From contig JAISHO010000006.1 of NCBI GenBank assembly GCA_031262485.1, positions 1 through 41,419 of the forward strand: a stretch of DNA of 41,419 nucleotides. The letters run 5' to 3'. Shown here piece by piece: positions 32,514-41,407 of this stretch. A model generated the notes under the pieces. That model searched no databases, was not told the DNA's origin, and saw nothing but the letters and a program-made list of their open reading frames with translations. The position numbers and the translations under genes were made by a program. How positions within the stretch are numbered: position 1 is the stretch's first letter; every line of letters starts with the position of its first letter. The stretch is from Propionibacteriaceae bacterium. GTDB taxonomy: Bacteria > Actinomycetota > Actinomycetes > Propionibacteriales > Propionibacteriaceae.

Positions 32514-33206
32514 CTACGGTGCGGTCTCGCGCAGGGTGTAGCCGATGCCGCGGACCGTCTGGATGAGCCGGGGCGCCCCGTTGACTTCGATCTTGCGGCG
32601 CAGATAGCCGATGTAGACCTCGAGCGAGTTCGCCGTCGTCGGGAAATCGAAGCCCCAGACCTCGTTGAGCAGCCAGCTGCGGTCGAGCACCCGGCGTGGA
32701 TTCTCCATGAACGTCTGCAGGAGCGCGAACTCGGTGCGCGTCAGTGAGATCTTCTGGCCGCCCCGTGTCACCTCGCGGGTCTGCGGTTCCAAGGTGAGGT
32801 CGGCGAAGGTGAGGATGCCCGGCTCGTTGGGGGAGTCCTCGGCTGATTTCGTGCGCCGGGTCAGGGCGCGCAGCCGGGCCAGCAACTCGTCGAGGGCGAA
32901 GGGCTTGGCCAGGTAGTCGTCGGCTCCGGCGTCCAACCCGTCGACCCGGTCGTCGATGGCGTCGCGCGCGGTGAGGATGAGGATCGGCACGTCGTTGCCG
33001 GAATTGCGCAGCATCCGTGTCGTCTCGAGCCCGTCGAGGCGCGGCATCATGACATCCATGATGACGGCGTCCGGTCGCGAATTCGACAGTTTCGCCAAGG
33101 CGTCGAGCCCATCGACCGCCGTCTCCGCCTCGTAACCGTGATAGGTGAGGGAACGGGCCAGGGAATCGCGCACCGCCTGATCGTCGTCAACCACAAGGAT
33201 CTGCAT
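32514..33206 (-). CDS. mprA: OmpR-family response regulator, MprA-like
   Basis: The 230-residue protein has a receiver domain (Asp7-Asp9, phosphorylated Asp51 in [14 protein letters not shown], Lys101 in LAKPF) and an OmpR-type winged-helix output domain ([30 protein letters not shown], ending [10 protein letters not shown]). It closely resembles MprA of mycobacteria, the regulator of envelope-stress responses. The likely partner kinase is not next to it but at 39779-41233 on the opposite strand. It follows the GT2 gene by 57 bases in the same direction. Confidence 0.85.
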   Translation of the reverse strand: MQILVVDDDQAVRDSLARSLTYHGYEAETAVDGLDALAKLSNSRPDAVIMDVMMPRLDGLETTRMLRNSGNDVPILILTARDAIDDRVDGLDAGADDYLAKPFALDELLARLRALTRRTKSAEDSPNEPGILTFADLTLEPQTREVTRGGQKISLTRTEFALLQTFMENPRRVLDRSWLLNEVWGFDFPTTANSLEVYIGYLRRKIEVNGAPRLIQTVRGIGYTLRETAP

Positions 33207-33263
33207 AAGTCCACTTTGCCATGCGCGGCGCGGATCGAGGAAACGACGAGAGGCGCCGGTCGG

Positions 33264-34352
33264 TCAGCTGAAACCGATGAAACGTTGCGCCAACTGGTAG
33301 GTCAACACCGAGGTGTAGCGCCCGGAGCGCCCTGGCAGATTGCAGGCTTGGCCGAGCAGCGACCAGCGCAGATCGTGGTAGAGCTCCGGATCGAGCAGAC
33401 GCATCCGGCGCCACAGCATCCGTTTTTGTTGGAGGGCTTCGGGGGTGCCGGAACGCAGGAGGAGCATCGAGGAGATCGTGCACATGATCTGCAGATAGTG
33501 CAGCCGGTAGCTCTGCAGACGTGGCTCGCTCACGGAGACGTGCGAGAGGTGCTCGATCATCATCCAATTGACGCGCAATTGCTGGTCGATCCGCCCCAGC
33601 ATGACGTCCTCTTGGACGGATTGTCCGTCGCGGCCGATGAGGTACCGGTAGAGATCGACGTCGAGGTAATACAACGTCTGCACTTTGTGGAGCGGAATGA
33701 GGGCGTAGAGATTGTCAACGTAGAACGTATGCTCGGGCAAACGCAGGCCCGAGGCGCGGACGACGTCGGTCCGGTAGGTGAGAGCATGCATGAGCATGTA
33801 CTGCTTCTTGCCGAACCGATGGGTCTGATCCCAGGTCACGATCTGTCGTCGGGGAAGGGCGTGGCGGTAGCGCACCACCGTCTTGTGTCTCTTCCCCTTC
33901 TTCTCATAGACGTAGTTGTTGACGACGAGATCGACCGTCTCGCCCCGCTCGGCGAATCGGCGCAGAGTCGCCAGCATCGTCGTCAAAGCTGAAGAATCGA
34001 ACCAATCGTCGGAGTCGAGGATCTTGAGGTAACGGCCGGTCACTTCGCCCAGCCCGGTGTTGATCGCCCCGCCATGGCCGTCATTGGGTTGGCTGACCAG
34101 GCGAATCATCCCCGGGTAGGCCTCGACGTAACGCTGGGCGAGGGCGGCGGTGCCATCAGTCGAGCCGTCGTCGACGACGACAACCTCGATTCCATCGTTG
34201 ATCGTGCGCCCCGCGAGTACGGAGTCGAGAGCGTTGGCCAGGTAGGTCTCGGTGTTATAAGCCGGAATGATGACGGAGAGCAAAGGCTGGGCACGACCGC
34301 CCGGCGTTTGGGCTTCCCCGGGGGCTGAGGTCGTCTGAGAGGTCGCCGACAC
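33264..34352 (-). CDS. Glycosyltransferase family 2
   Basis: The 362-residue protein has a GT-A fold of family 2: LLSVIIPAYNTETYLANALDSVL, the nucleotide-binding VVVVDDGSTDGTAAL, GHGGAINTGL and the DxD-type KILDSDDWFD. After about residue 235 comes a helix-rich C-terminal region without a known signature. No membrane span is clear, so it is probably a cytosolic or membrane-associated enzyme acting on a lipid-linked or surface glycan. It starts 11 bases after the phosphatase gene, GTG with AGGA upstream, suggesting joint expression. Confidence 0.82.
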   Translation of the reverse strand: MSATSQTTSAPGEAQTPGGRAQPLLSVIIPAYNTETYLANALDSVLAGRTINDGIEVVVVDDGSTDGTAALAQRYVEAYPGMIRLVSQPNDGHGGAINTGLGEVTGRYLKILDSDDWFDSSALTTMLATLRRFAERGETVDLVVNNYVYEKKGKRHKTVVRYRHALPRRQIVTWDQTHRFGKKQYMLMHALTYRTDVVRASGLRLPEHTFYVDNLYALIPLHKVQTLYYLDVDLYRYLIGRDGQSVQEDVMLGRIDQQLRVNWMMIEHLSHVSVSEPRLQSYRLHYLQIMCTISSMLLLRSGTPEALQQKRMLWRRMRLLDPELYHDLRWSLLGQACNLPGRSGRYTSVLTYQLAQRFIGFS

Positions 34353-34363
34353 GAGAGGTGATC

Positions 34364-34981
34364 CTACGCTTGACGCGGCCCGGCGGGAAGAATCCCACGA
34401 TCGATGTCGTCGAGCAGTCCGGAGACGGCACGTTCGAGCAGGGTGAGGGTGACCTGGAACCCGGATTCCGGCCCATACCAGGGATCGTCGATCCCAGAAC
34501 CGGGGGCGGCCGTCGGATCGAAATCGGTCATGAGGGCGAAATTGTCAGCATCGGGCGCCATCCGGCGCATGCGGTCGAGGTGGAGCTGTTCCATGCCGAT
34601 GACAAGGTCGGCCCCGTGGATCTCGGTTGACGTGATCTGGTGAGCGGCGTGCCCGTCGGCCCGATAACCGGCGGCGGTCAGCACCCGCCGGGCTCGCGGA
34701 TCGATCGGATGGCCGATCTCCTCACGTGACGTCGCCGCGCTCGAGAAGACGAGATGGTCGAGCCCGCGGTCACTCGCCATTTTCTCGGCGATCCGTTCCG
34801 CCATCGGGGAACGGCAGATGTTTCCCCAGCAGACGAAGATGATGTGACGCGGCTCCCACGTTCCTTGCGGCCTGGTGGTTCCATCCCCGCCCGTCGCCGT
34901 GGATGACTGCTCACTGGCCCGTTCCTCAGTGCTCACCGGAATAGTCTGCCCTATCAAGGCGGTTTCCCGGATTTCGGCCAT
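34364..34981 (-). CDS. Low-molecular-weight protein-tyrosine phosphatase
   Basis: The catalytic loop CWGNICRSP (Cys at about residue 51) and the acid DDPWYG are those of low-molecular-weight phosphotyrosine phosphatases, which in bacteria often act on tyrosine kinases of polysaccharide export. The core begins EPRHIIFVCWGNICRSP; the 40-60 residues before it are unusual for the family and Ser/Thr-rich. I placed the start at the ATG at 34981; a GTG at 35035 or one at 34939 are alternatives. No tyrosine kinase gene is in the window. It leads a - strand group with the GT2 and mprA genes. Confidence 0.78.
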   Translation of the reverse strand: MAEIRETALIGQTIPVSTEERASEQSSTATGGDGTTRPQGTWEPRHIIFVCWGNICRSPMAERIAEKMASDRGLDHLVFSSAATSREEIGHPIDPRARRVLTAAGYRADGHAAHQITSTEIHGADLVIGMEQLHLDRMRRMAPDADNFALMTDFDPTAAPGSGIDDPWYGPESGFQVTLTLLERAVSGLLDDIDRGILPAGPRQA

Positions 34982-35300
34982 CCCCGCGGTTCCAGTGGTC
35001 TGTCGCGGTTCTCGGTTTCCCGGCCCTCGGCTCACTGCCGATCGCTATATGCAAGATTAAACACGCTACAATAAACCTCACGCGTCGTTGGGGACCGGAG
35101 GAGGGCCGGCCCCGACGGCGCGCCTCATTCTCTCCGCCTTGCTGGCCGCCCCACCGACCGCCCCGAACCTCAATGTTGTAGACGCGACGGACCACGATGC
35201 CCAACCAAAATGGGCAACGATTTTTCCTTGATTCTTTGTGGTCGCTTCTATCATGATGATCGATATCACAGTTCGGTGACGTCAGTGGCGACTGGGAGGG
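34982..35300. other. Divergent intergenic region between phosphatase and acyltransferase genes
   Basis: The left end may still be coding if the phosphatase starts further upstream. At 35045-35080 the sequence becomes A+T-richer and holds TATAGC and TTGTAG boxes 16 bases apart for the - strand and a TACAAT box for the + strand. Nothing else is supported. Confidence 0.35.
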
Positions 35301-35309
35301 GTGACGGTG

Positions 35310-36893
35310 ATGGACGAGCCCGTGCCACCCTCCTTAGGAGAGGGCCACAGCCCTCGGCGCACGCTGCCGGCCCTCGTCCGCGACCACTCGCTCGACGCGA
35401 TCAAAGGGGTGGCGATCGCGCTCATGATCTGGGGGCATGTCGTCCAATCCTTCTATCAGGGCGAGGCGATCGAGTACCTCCGCAACCCCGTCTACCGGTT
35501 CATCTACGCCTTCCATATGCCGCTCTTCGCGCTTGTCAGCGGCTATTTCTTGGAGATCTCGCTGCGACGCCGCGCGCCCGGGGAGGTCGTCCTCAAGCGC
35601 TTCCAAACCCTCGGCGGCGTCATCGTCGTGTGGTCGTCCATCGGCATGATGGCCGAGGGGTTCTACAACCTTCCCTTCGACGAGGCGGACCTGTCGGTTT
35701 GGTGGCGCTATTTCACCGGCGGGTTCCTCTGGTTCCTCTGGTCGACGATCGCCGCCGCCCTCGCCATCGCCGGCGCCTCCTTCCTGCCCACCTGGTGGCT
35801 CAGGTTGGCGGGCCAGATCGTCGGCGGCTTCGTCGTCTCCGCCCTCTTTCCCAACCCGCAATACAACGCTTTCGTCTATCCGTTCTTCCTGCTCGGCTAC
35901 TACTGGCGTCCGGCCTGGGGCCGCTATGTCACCGAAGGTGTGCGCGTTCGTGATGACATTCGCATGCTCTGGGAGCGCGCGCTGGCACGTTCGGCCTTGT
36001 TGCGACGTCTCTTCACCGATGAGACGGCACGAGCTGCGACGGTGAGCGCGGACGTCGCCCCGGCGGATCAGCGAATCAGCGCAAGGGAGGCCGGAGATAT
36101 CGCGTCAGGCGAAACGGCGACCGTTGATCCCCCTGCCGTGAACCCGGAAAGCAAGGGAACAACTTTCGAGCCGTACGGCGCTGGCGTCGCACGCAGTGGT
36201 TTCAGTGAGACGACCGATGCGGGACCGGTATCGGAAACACCTATCGTCTCTCAAGGCTCCGACTTCGGCGCATCGATGAACACAACAGAAGCGGCTCGTT
36301 CCCCCATGACGGAACCGCCCAATCCGGCTCCGTGGTATCGCCGCCAACCGCGCTCGTTCTGGTATCAGGTGATCGGTGGCGTCGGCGCGTTCGCGATCTT
36401 CCTCGTCCTTCTCCCCTTCTTCGAGCCCTACGCCTATATCTATGTCTCCGGGGTGACGAACGGCCTCGAGTACCTCGGCACGATCGGCCAGATCTGGGTC
36501 AACGTCTATCGCTTCGCCCTCGGTCTGTCGGGTTCGGTGTGGGTCATCGTCCTCGTCCGTCTGGTCATCACACACATCCCGCCTCTGTTGCGCATCCTCG
36601 CCGACATCGGCCGTCACTCGCTCAACTACTACGCCATGCAGACGGTTCTCATCCTCTGGCTCCTCACCCGCAACACCTTCTATCTCGACGTGCTGTTCGG
36701 CATCGATTTCGAAACGAACATCCCCTTGTTGTGCGCCGTCGTCACCCCGATCGTCACCCTCCTAGGCCTCACACTCATCCACTACCTCCTCGTCGCCCTC
36801 GACCACGTGCCGCGCGTGCGCTGGTTCCTCTTCTACGAGGGGCCGTTCCCGTCGAAGCGCCCGAAGCCGGTGAGCACCGCCGTTCAACGGTGA
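35310..36893 (+). CDS. Acyltransferase-3 family membrane protein with a central insertion
   Basis: The 527-residue protein begins RDHSLDAIKGVAIALMIWGHVVQSF, followed by YAFHMPLFALVSGYF: the acyltransferase-3 start with the catalytic-type His. About ten spans are expected, in two blocks. Between them, about residues 215-345, lies a hydrophilic stretch rich in Ala, Glu and Pro with no spans, absent from ordinary members. The family O-acetylates or succinylates surface sugars. GGGAGGGG (35293-35300) is nine bases before the ATG at 35310; GTG at 35307 is also possible. Confidence 0.75.
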   Translation: MDEPVPPSLGEGHSPRRTLPALVRDHSLDAIKGVAIALMIWGHVVQSFYQGEAIEYLRNPVYRFIYAFHMPLFALVSGYFLEISLRRRAPGEVVLKRFQTLGGVIVVWSSIGMMAEGFYNLPFDEADLSVWWRYFTGGFLWFLWSTIAAALAIAGASFLPTWWLRLAGQIVGGFVVSALFPNPQYNAFVYPFFLLGYYWRPAWGRYVTEGVRVRDDIRMLWERALARSALLRRLFTDETARAATVSADVAPADQRISAREAGDIASGETATVDPPAVNPESKGTTFEPYGAGVARSGFSETTDAGPVSETPIVSQGSDFGASMNTTEAARSPMTEPPNPAPWYRRQPRSFWYQVIGGVGAFAIFLVLLPFFEPYAYIYVSGVTNGLEYLGTIGQIWVNVYRFALGLSGSVWVIVLVRLVITHIPPLLRILADIGRHSLNYYAMQTVLILWLLTRNTFYLDVLFGIDFETNIPLLCAVVTPIVTLLGLTLIHYLLVALDHVPRVRWFLFYEGPFPSKRPKPVSTAVQR

Positions 36894-36909
36894 GCGCCAC
36901 GTCGGAAAA

Positions 36910-37003
36910 CTGCAGGATCCGGGTCAAAAACTCTGCAGAAGCACGAATGAAATCGCTGCAGGAGCACGATCAAAATCACTGCAAAGTCACGAATTCTCTG
37001 CGT
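36910..37003. repeat. 23-bp tandem repeats, IS21-like terminal remnant
   Basis: Copies of a unit starting CTGCA begin at 36910, 36933, 36956 and 36979, exactly 23 bases apart, with a shorter fifth copy at 36998. The second half of units two to four reads AGCACGA or GTCACGA followed by an A-rich stretch. The period equals that of the array at 8436-8500 although the sequence differs. Such arrays are known at ends of IS21-type elements; no transposase is nearby. Confidence 0.5.
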
Positions 37004-37228
37004 TTTGGCTTGTAAGAGGCGATAGTACCGAAACCTAGATCGCACTTGTCATGGATGACCGATCGGGGACGAAACCTGCCATGGCGATGGCCGCCGCTCT
37101 GCTCTGGGTCAGCCCCGATGAGCTCAGTCTGGCCTCAAAACCTTCCGCATGCTCCGCGTGACTGCTGGGTAACCTGAGGTGTCAAACCCAGAACCCTACC
37201 TCCCTCCGTCTCGCTATTCAACGGAAAG
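37004..37228. other. Intergenic stretch upstream of the surface-protein promoter
   Basis: No gene of any length is supported here. It lies between the 23-bp repeat array and the promoter at 37229-37258 and may contain insertion-element debris. Confidence 0.4.
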
Positions 37229-37258
37229 TTGAGTACGTCCATAGTTTTCCCCTAAGAT
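37229..37258 (+). promoter_or_regulatory. Promoter of the Pro/Thr-repeat protein gene
   Basis: TTGAGT (37229-37234) and TAAGAT (37253-37258) are 18 bases apart. A leader of about 90 bases follows, ending with the G-rich ribosome site GGGGGG (37343-37348) before the ATG at 37357. Confidence 0.5.
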
Positions 37259-37356
37259 GAGACGAGCGTGCTCTTTCGGGCGGAAGAGGTGGGGGGCTAC
37301 ACAGTCACTCGCTTGAGCACGAGCATTCGTTATCAATCCTTTGGGGGGTTCATTAG

Positions 37357-39561
37357 ATGAGACGACTGAAAAAAGTCGTGCCATTGATCGCTGGTGTGGC
37401 GATGGTGGCAGGGATGGGGGCGTTCGTCTCGCCCGCCGCCCATGCTGAGGAGACGGCGCCGGCGGCGGAGGAGCAATCCTTCATCGATCCGGCGTTCTGC
37501 GGCTTGCTCGGCACCAAGGCTCAGGAGATGCTGGCCGTCTATCAGACGTTGCAGGATCGTCCCGAGTTCCAACTCGACCCGAACACGATCACGGGCGAGG
37601 ACATGCAGAAGATCTACGACCAGATGTCGCCGGCTGAGATCAACGAGTTCACCGCTCGCCTCAACCAGCTCGTCGTCGGGTTGCGCGAGATCATCGCGGT
37701 CGCCTACGAGATCGGCCGGCCCGATCTGGCGCCGCCTTTCGAGGAATTGGCTCAGTTCTACTTCTCGATGCAGCAACTGGTCGCGATGAAGTCCGGTAGC
37801 GCCGTCGTCGGCATGCTCCAGGGCGGCCAGGATCGCCAGGTCGAGCTGTGGTCGCAGATCATGGCGATGCCCTACCAGTGCGCCTCCGGGTCGCTCGTCG
37901 GCATCCTCGACCCGGCCGTCGGCGTCATCAACAGCACGCCGGCCACCTTGACGCTCATCTCGAAGGACGCCAACGGCATGCCCTTCGAGGACGCCTCCGC
38001 TTTCACCTTGCTGGCGATGTGCCCCTCGGGCACGATGACGTCGGTCGAGGTCTCGCTCGACTACCCGGCGGAGATCTACTGCCCCGGCAGCCGCGGCAGC
38101 GCCTCGACGAGCATCGAGGTGTCGCAGATGCGCTACTCCGGCGAGGGTCGCTATGTCGTCGACATGTGGTCTTACCGCGAGGGCGGCCTCACGCTCAGCA
38201 TCGCTTCGCTCGATCCGAGCTCTGGCCGTTTCCTTTACGGGACGATCGGTCGCGTCTCCTTCTCGCTGACGCCGCCGGAGCCCGAGCCCACGCCGGAACC
38301 GACGCCCGAGCCCACTCCGGAACCGGAGCCGACCCCGGAACCGACGCCTGAGCCCGAGCCGACTCCGGAACCCACGCCTGAGCCCGAGCCGACGCCGGAG
38401 CCGACGACGCCTGCTCCGACGACCCAGCCGACGCAGCCGCCGACGACGGAGCCCACGCAGGCCCCGACGACGCCGACGCAAGCTCCGGTCACGACGCCGC
38501 CGACTACCGAGCCGACGCAAGCGCCCACGACGCAGCCGACCCAGGCTCCGACGACGACGCCGACGCAGGCTCCGGTCACGACTCCGCCGACGACGCAGCC
38601 GACCCAGGCCCCGACGACTCCGACGACTGAGCCGACGGCGCCGCCGACGCAGGGTCCGACGATCCCGACGCAGGCTCCCACGACGCAGCCGACGCAGCCG
38701 CCGACGACACAGCCCACGCAGGCCCCGGTCACGACTCCGCCGACCACGCAGCCGACTCAGGCTCCGACGACTCAGCCCACGCAGGAGCCCACGCTTCCGC
38801 CGACGCAGGGCCCGACGATCCCGACGCAGGCTCCCACGACCGAGCCCACGGCCGAGCCCACGCAAGAGCCGACTCAGGAACCCACGCAGGCTCCGACGAC
38901 TCAGCCGACGCAGCCGCCGACCACCGAGCCCACGCAGGCCCCGGTCACGACTCCGCCGACCACGCAGCCGACGCAGGCCCCGACCACGCAGCCCACGCAG
39001 GCTCCGACCACGCAGCCGACGCAGGCTCCGACGACCCAGCCGACGCAGGCTCCGACGACCCAGCCCACGCAGGCTCCGACGACGGCCGCTCCGACGCAGA
39101 ACCCGTATTCTCCGGTGTTCCCGAGCATTCCGGGCTTCAACCCGCAGCCGGTGGCTCCGTCTTACGCGGTGACGATCTCGTCCCCGACGACGGGTTCCTC
39201 GTTGACCAACGGGTCGATCTACGTCACCGGCACGGCGACGAAGGGTCTGACGATCACCGTCATCGACGAGACCGGGTCGATCGTTCCCGGCTGCTCGAAC
39301 GTCGCGGTGATGTGGAGTGGCACGTGGACCTGCCAGACCTCGAAGCAGTTCGCTGACGGCACGCACACGATCCAGGCGGCCGGCGCCGCGGGTGGCGCGT
39401 TCGTCGCAGTCTCGAACGCGGTCAAGTTCACGGTCACCCCGCCGGCGCAAACGGTGTGGAGCCCGAACTTCTCGTGGTCCATCTCCTCGTCGTTCTCGGT
39501 GACGAACTGGGCGAACAACTGGATTAACCAGATCAGTTTCCCCAGCTTGTTCTGCTGGTGA
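37357..39561 (+). CDS. Secreted Pro/Thr-repeat protein with C-terminal Ig-like domain
   Basis: The 734-residue product has a Sec signal peptide (basic MRRLKKV, hydrophobic core, AHA cleavage site near residue 30). Residues 31-300 form a folded N-terminal region, the first part helical. Residues about 305-585 are nearly pure Pro, Thr, Gln, Glu and Ala: first PEPTPEP-type repeats, then TQAPTTQP octamers. The last 135 residues hold an Ig-like domain (YAVTISSPTTGSSL, FADGTHTIQAAG) and a tail ending SFPSLFCW. There is no LPXTG motif or final span, so it is secreted or held by other means. Thr-rich repeats could be O-glycosylated. Confidence 0.75.
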   Translation: MRRLKKVVPLIAGVAMVAGMGAFVSPAAHAEETAPAAEEQSFIDPAFCGLLGTKAQEMLAVYQTLQDRPEFQLDPNTITGEDMQKIYDQMSPAEINEFTARLNQLVVGLREIIAVAYEIGRPDLAPPFEELAQFYFSMQQLVAMKSGSAVVGMLQGGQDRQVELWSQIMAMPYQCASGSLVGILDPAVGVINSTPATLTLISKDANGMPFEDASAFTLLAMCPSGTMTSVEVSLDYPAEIYCPGSRGSASTSIEVSQMRYSGEGRYVVDMWSYREGGLTLSIASLDPSSGRFLYGTIGRVSFSLTPPEPEPTPEPTPEPTPEPEPTPEPTPEPEPTPEPTPEPEPTPEPTTPAPTTQPTQPPTTEPTQAPTTPTQAPVTTPPTTEPTQAPTTQPTQAPTTTPTQAPVTTPPTTQPTQAPTTPTTEPTAPPTQGPTIPTQAPTTQPTQPPTTQPTQAPVTTPPTTQPTQAPTTQPTQEPTLPPTQGPTIPTQAPTTEPTAEPTQEPTQEPTQAPTTQPTQPPTTEPTQAPVTTPPTTQPTQAPTTQPTQAPTTQPTQAPTTQPTQAPTTQPTQAPTTAAPTQNPYSPVFPSIPGFNPQPVAPSYAVTISSPTTGSSLTNGSIYVTGTATKGLTITVIDETGSIVPGCSNVAVMWSGTWTCQTSKQFADGTHTIQAAGAAGGAFVAVSNAVKFTVTPPAQTVWSPNFSWSISSSFSVTNWANNWINQISFPSLFCW
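38275..39090 (+). repeat. Coding tandem repeats for Pro/Thr-rich spacer
   Basis: Short repeats run for about 800 bases. The first part (38275-38405) has 12- to 18-base units for Pro-Glu-Pro-Thr; the last part (about 38976-39084) repeats a 24-base unit for eight residues (TQAPTTQP) four to five times. Near-identical units favour length change by slippage, so the copy number may vary between strains. Confidence 0.75.
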
Positions 39562-39632
39562 CGAGCATCATCGGCAGATTCGTCAGCACGACGTCGCACT
39601 AGTGACAGACATCTGACCTGCCGCCCGAGCAG

Positions 39633-39671
39633 GGGCCCGGTGGAAGCGTCCGTTCCGCTTCCGCCGGGCCC
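39633..39671 (+). terminator. Terminator after the surface-protein gene
   Basis: Arms 39633-39648 and 39656-39671 pair over 16 bases with one G-U pair and a seven-base loop, followed by TTCGTCGT. The very stable stem with a weak T-run is typical of intrinsic terminators in G+C-rich actinobacteria. Confidence 0.7.
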
Positions 39672-39778
39672 TTCGTCGTCTCCGAAAATTTCTCTTCCGA
39701 CGTGCCCACCTGCCGCTCGACAGGCTCTACGCTTGCCCTGAGGCGCCGACGTTGGGGGCGGCGTGAGAGGCTGAGACG

Positions 39779-41233
39779 GTGAGGACGATTCGACAAGGGT
39801 TACGGGCGGCGCTGAGCTCGTTGACGAACCTCGTCCGTAGTTCTCTCCAGCATCGTCTCTTCCTCCTCATGAGCGCCGTCGCTATCGTCGCTTGTGTTGT
39901 CATCTCGGTGGTGACATACCAGGTCGCACGGGTCTCCCTTTACGAGGAGTTGGACGGCGAACTCGTGGCGATCGCCGAGGAGTTGGCGCCGCAGATCGCC
40001 GCCGACGTCGAGGCGGCGGCCAGCGGTTCAGACGCCCTCCAGCTCGGCAACGTCGTCCTCGAATTGGTCCAGGCCAACAAGGCCGTCACCTCGATCCACG
40101 GTGAGCAACAACTCGTGCTTGAGTCAGAGGAATACGCCCTGGCTCGGCTGCAATACGGGGTCGTCATGCGCAGCGGTGTCATCGCCGACGGGTCCCCCTA
40201 TCGCATCATCGCGATACCCCTCGAGGAAGCCGAGGAGGGCGCCGAGGCCACCGAAGCCACCGGGTATGCCCTTGTCATCGGCCGTGAACTGGAGCCGACC
40301 ATCGAGGCTTTGAGCAGCCTCAGTTCGCGCCAATGGTTGCTGTCGGCGGGCGCGATCCTCCTGGCGGTCATCGCCATCCATATCATCTCCCGGGTCGTCA
40401 TGTCGCCGGTGCGCCGCCTCACCCGGACGGTCTCGAGTGCGGCCCGCAGCGCCGATTTCGGCCCCCTGTCCGTGCGCGGAACAGCTGAGCCGGCCCGCCT
40501 GGCGACAGCGTTCAACCGGATGATCGACTCCCTCGCCGTCTCGCGTGATCGCCAAACCCGCCTCATCGCCGACGCCAGCCACGAACTGCGCACCCCTCTG
40601 ACGAGCCTGCGCACCAACGTCGAATTGCTCATCGCCGACGAGCGCTCGCATATCTTGCCCGACGGAGCCCGCGCCGACATTCTGCGCGACGTCGCCGCAC
40701 AATTGGGTGAGTTCACCTCGCTCGTCGGCGACCTCGTCGCCCTGAGCCGCGACGAGACCCCAGCCGTGACGATGGCGCCGCTCAACCTGCGCCCCGTCGT
40801 CGAACACGCCATCAGCCGGGCCAAGCGCCGCGGCCCCACCCTCGTCTTCGACATCACCCTCGACGACATCTACGTCAATGGCGACTCCGCCACCCTCGAG
40901 CGCGCCATCACCAACCTGCTCGACAACGCCGTCAAATTCTCCCCCGTCGGCGGCACCGTCACCGTCCGCCTCGACCACCGCGGTTTGCGCATCGACGACG
41001 AGGGCCCCGGCATCTCGGAGAAGGATCTCCCCCACATATTCGACCGTTTCTACCGCTCCGAGGCCTCCCGCAACACCCCCGGCACCGGCCTGGGCCTGTC
41101 GATCGTCGAACACACGATCACTTCCCACGGCGGCACCATCAGTGCCGGCCGTTCACCCTCCGGCGGCGCAGCCTTCATCGTCCGCATCCCCGCCCTCGAC
41201 CCCGCCCACGTCGGCGACGTCGACGAGGTGTGA
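39779..41233 (+). CDS. mprB: Sensor histidine kinase, MprB-like
   Basis: The 484-residue kinase has two spans (about 25-48 and 180-205) flanking an outside sensor domain, then a HAMP domain (VMSPVRRLTRTV...), the H-box DASHELRTPLTSLRTNVELL with His268, and a catalytic domain with N-box NLLDNAVKFSP, DEGPGIS and GTGLGLSIV. The H-box region matches MprB, the partner of MprA. The likely regulator gene is at 32514-33206 on the other strand, so the pair is not in one operon here. The start is GTG at 39779. Confidence 0.85.
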   Translation: MRTIRQGLRAALSSLTNLVRSSLQHRLFLLMSAVAIVACVVISVVTYQVARVSLYEELDGELVAIAEELAPQIAADVEAAASGSDALQLGNVVLELVQANKAVTSIHGEQQLVLESEEYALARLQYGVVMRSGVIADGSPYRIIAIPLEEAEEGAEATEATGYALVIGRELEPTIEALSSLSSRQWLLSAGAILLAVIAIHIISRVVMSPVRRLTRTVSSAARSADFGPLSVRGTAEPARLATAFNRMIDSLAVSRDRQTRLIADASHELRTPLTSLRTNVELLIADERSHILPDGARADILRDVAAQLGEFTSLVGDLVALSRDETPAVTMAPLNLRPVVEHAISRAKRRGPTLVFDITLDDIYVNGDSATLERAITNLLDNAVKFSPVGGTVTVRLDHRGLRIDDEGPGISEKDLPHIFDRFYRSEASRNTPGTGLGLSIVEHTITSHGGTISAGRSPSGGAAFIVRIPALDPAHVGDVDEV

Positions 41234-41343
41234 CGCACCACGTCGGCAAAGGGTGGCACATGGCTAACGAAAAGCAATATTCTGACGGAATACTAAAATA
41301 TGAGGCTTATTCATAATGGGTGAGGCGTGTCGTTGACGTGAAA

Positions 41344-41407
41344 GCGGTCGACCCTTTGAAAGAATATGAAGTGTTCAAACCAAAATATTCTTCGCAGAAT
41401 CGACCGC
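41344..41407. repeat. Imperfect inverted repeat in an A+T-rich tail
   Basis: GCGGTCGA (41344-41351) and AGAATAT (41361-41367) are matched in reverse by ATATTCT (41385-41391) and TCGACCGC (41400-41407), with mismatches between the blocks. The stretch from 41250 to the window edge is much more A+T-rich than the genes before it. It could be an operator or an insertion-element end; the window stops too early to tell. Confidence 0.4.

Noticed and set aside
38275-39090. Repeat array considered as a CRISPR
   Set aside because: Units are in frame, contiguous without unique spacers and encode Pro/Thr repeats.
37333-39450. 705-codon open frame on the - strand opposite the repeat protein
   Set aside because: It is rich in Arg and Gly from reading repeats in antisense, has no domain, and the + strand gene has a signal peptide, ribosome site, promoter and terminator.
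41260-41316. 18-codon frame (MANEKQYSDG...) after mprB
   Set aside because: It is too short, without context, in an A+T-rich stretch; nothing supports translation.
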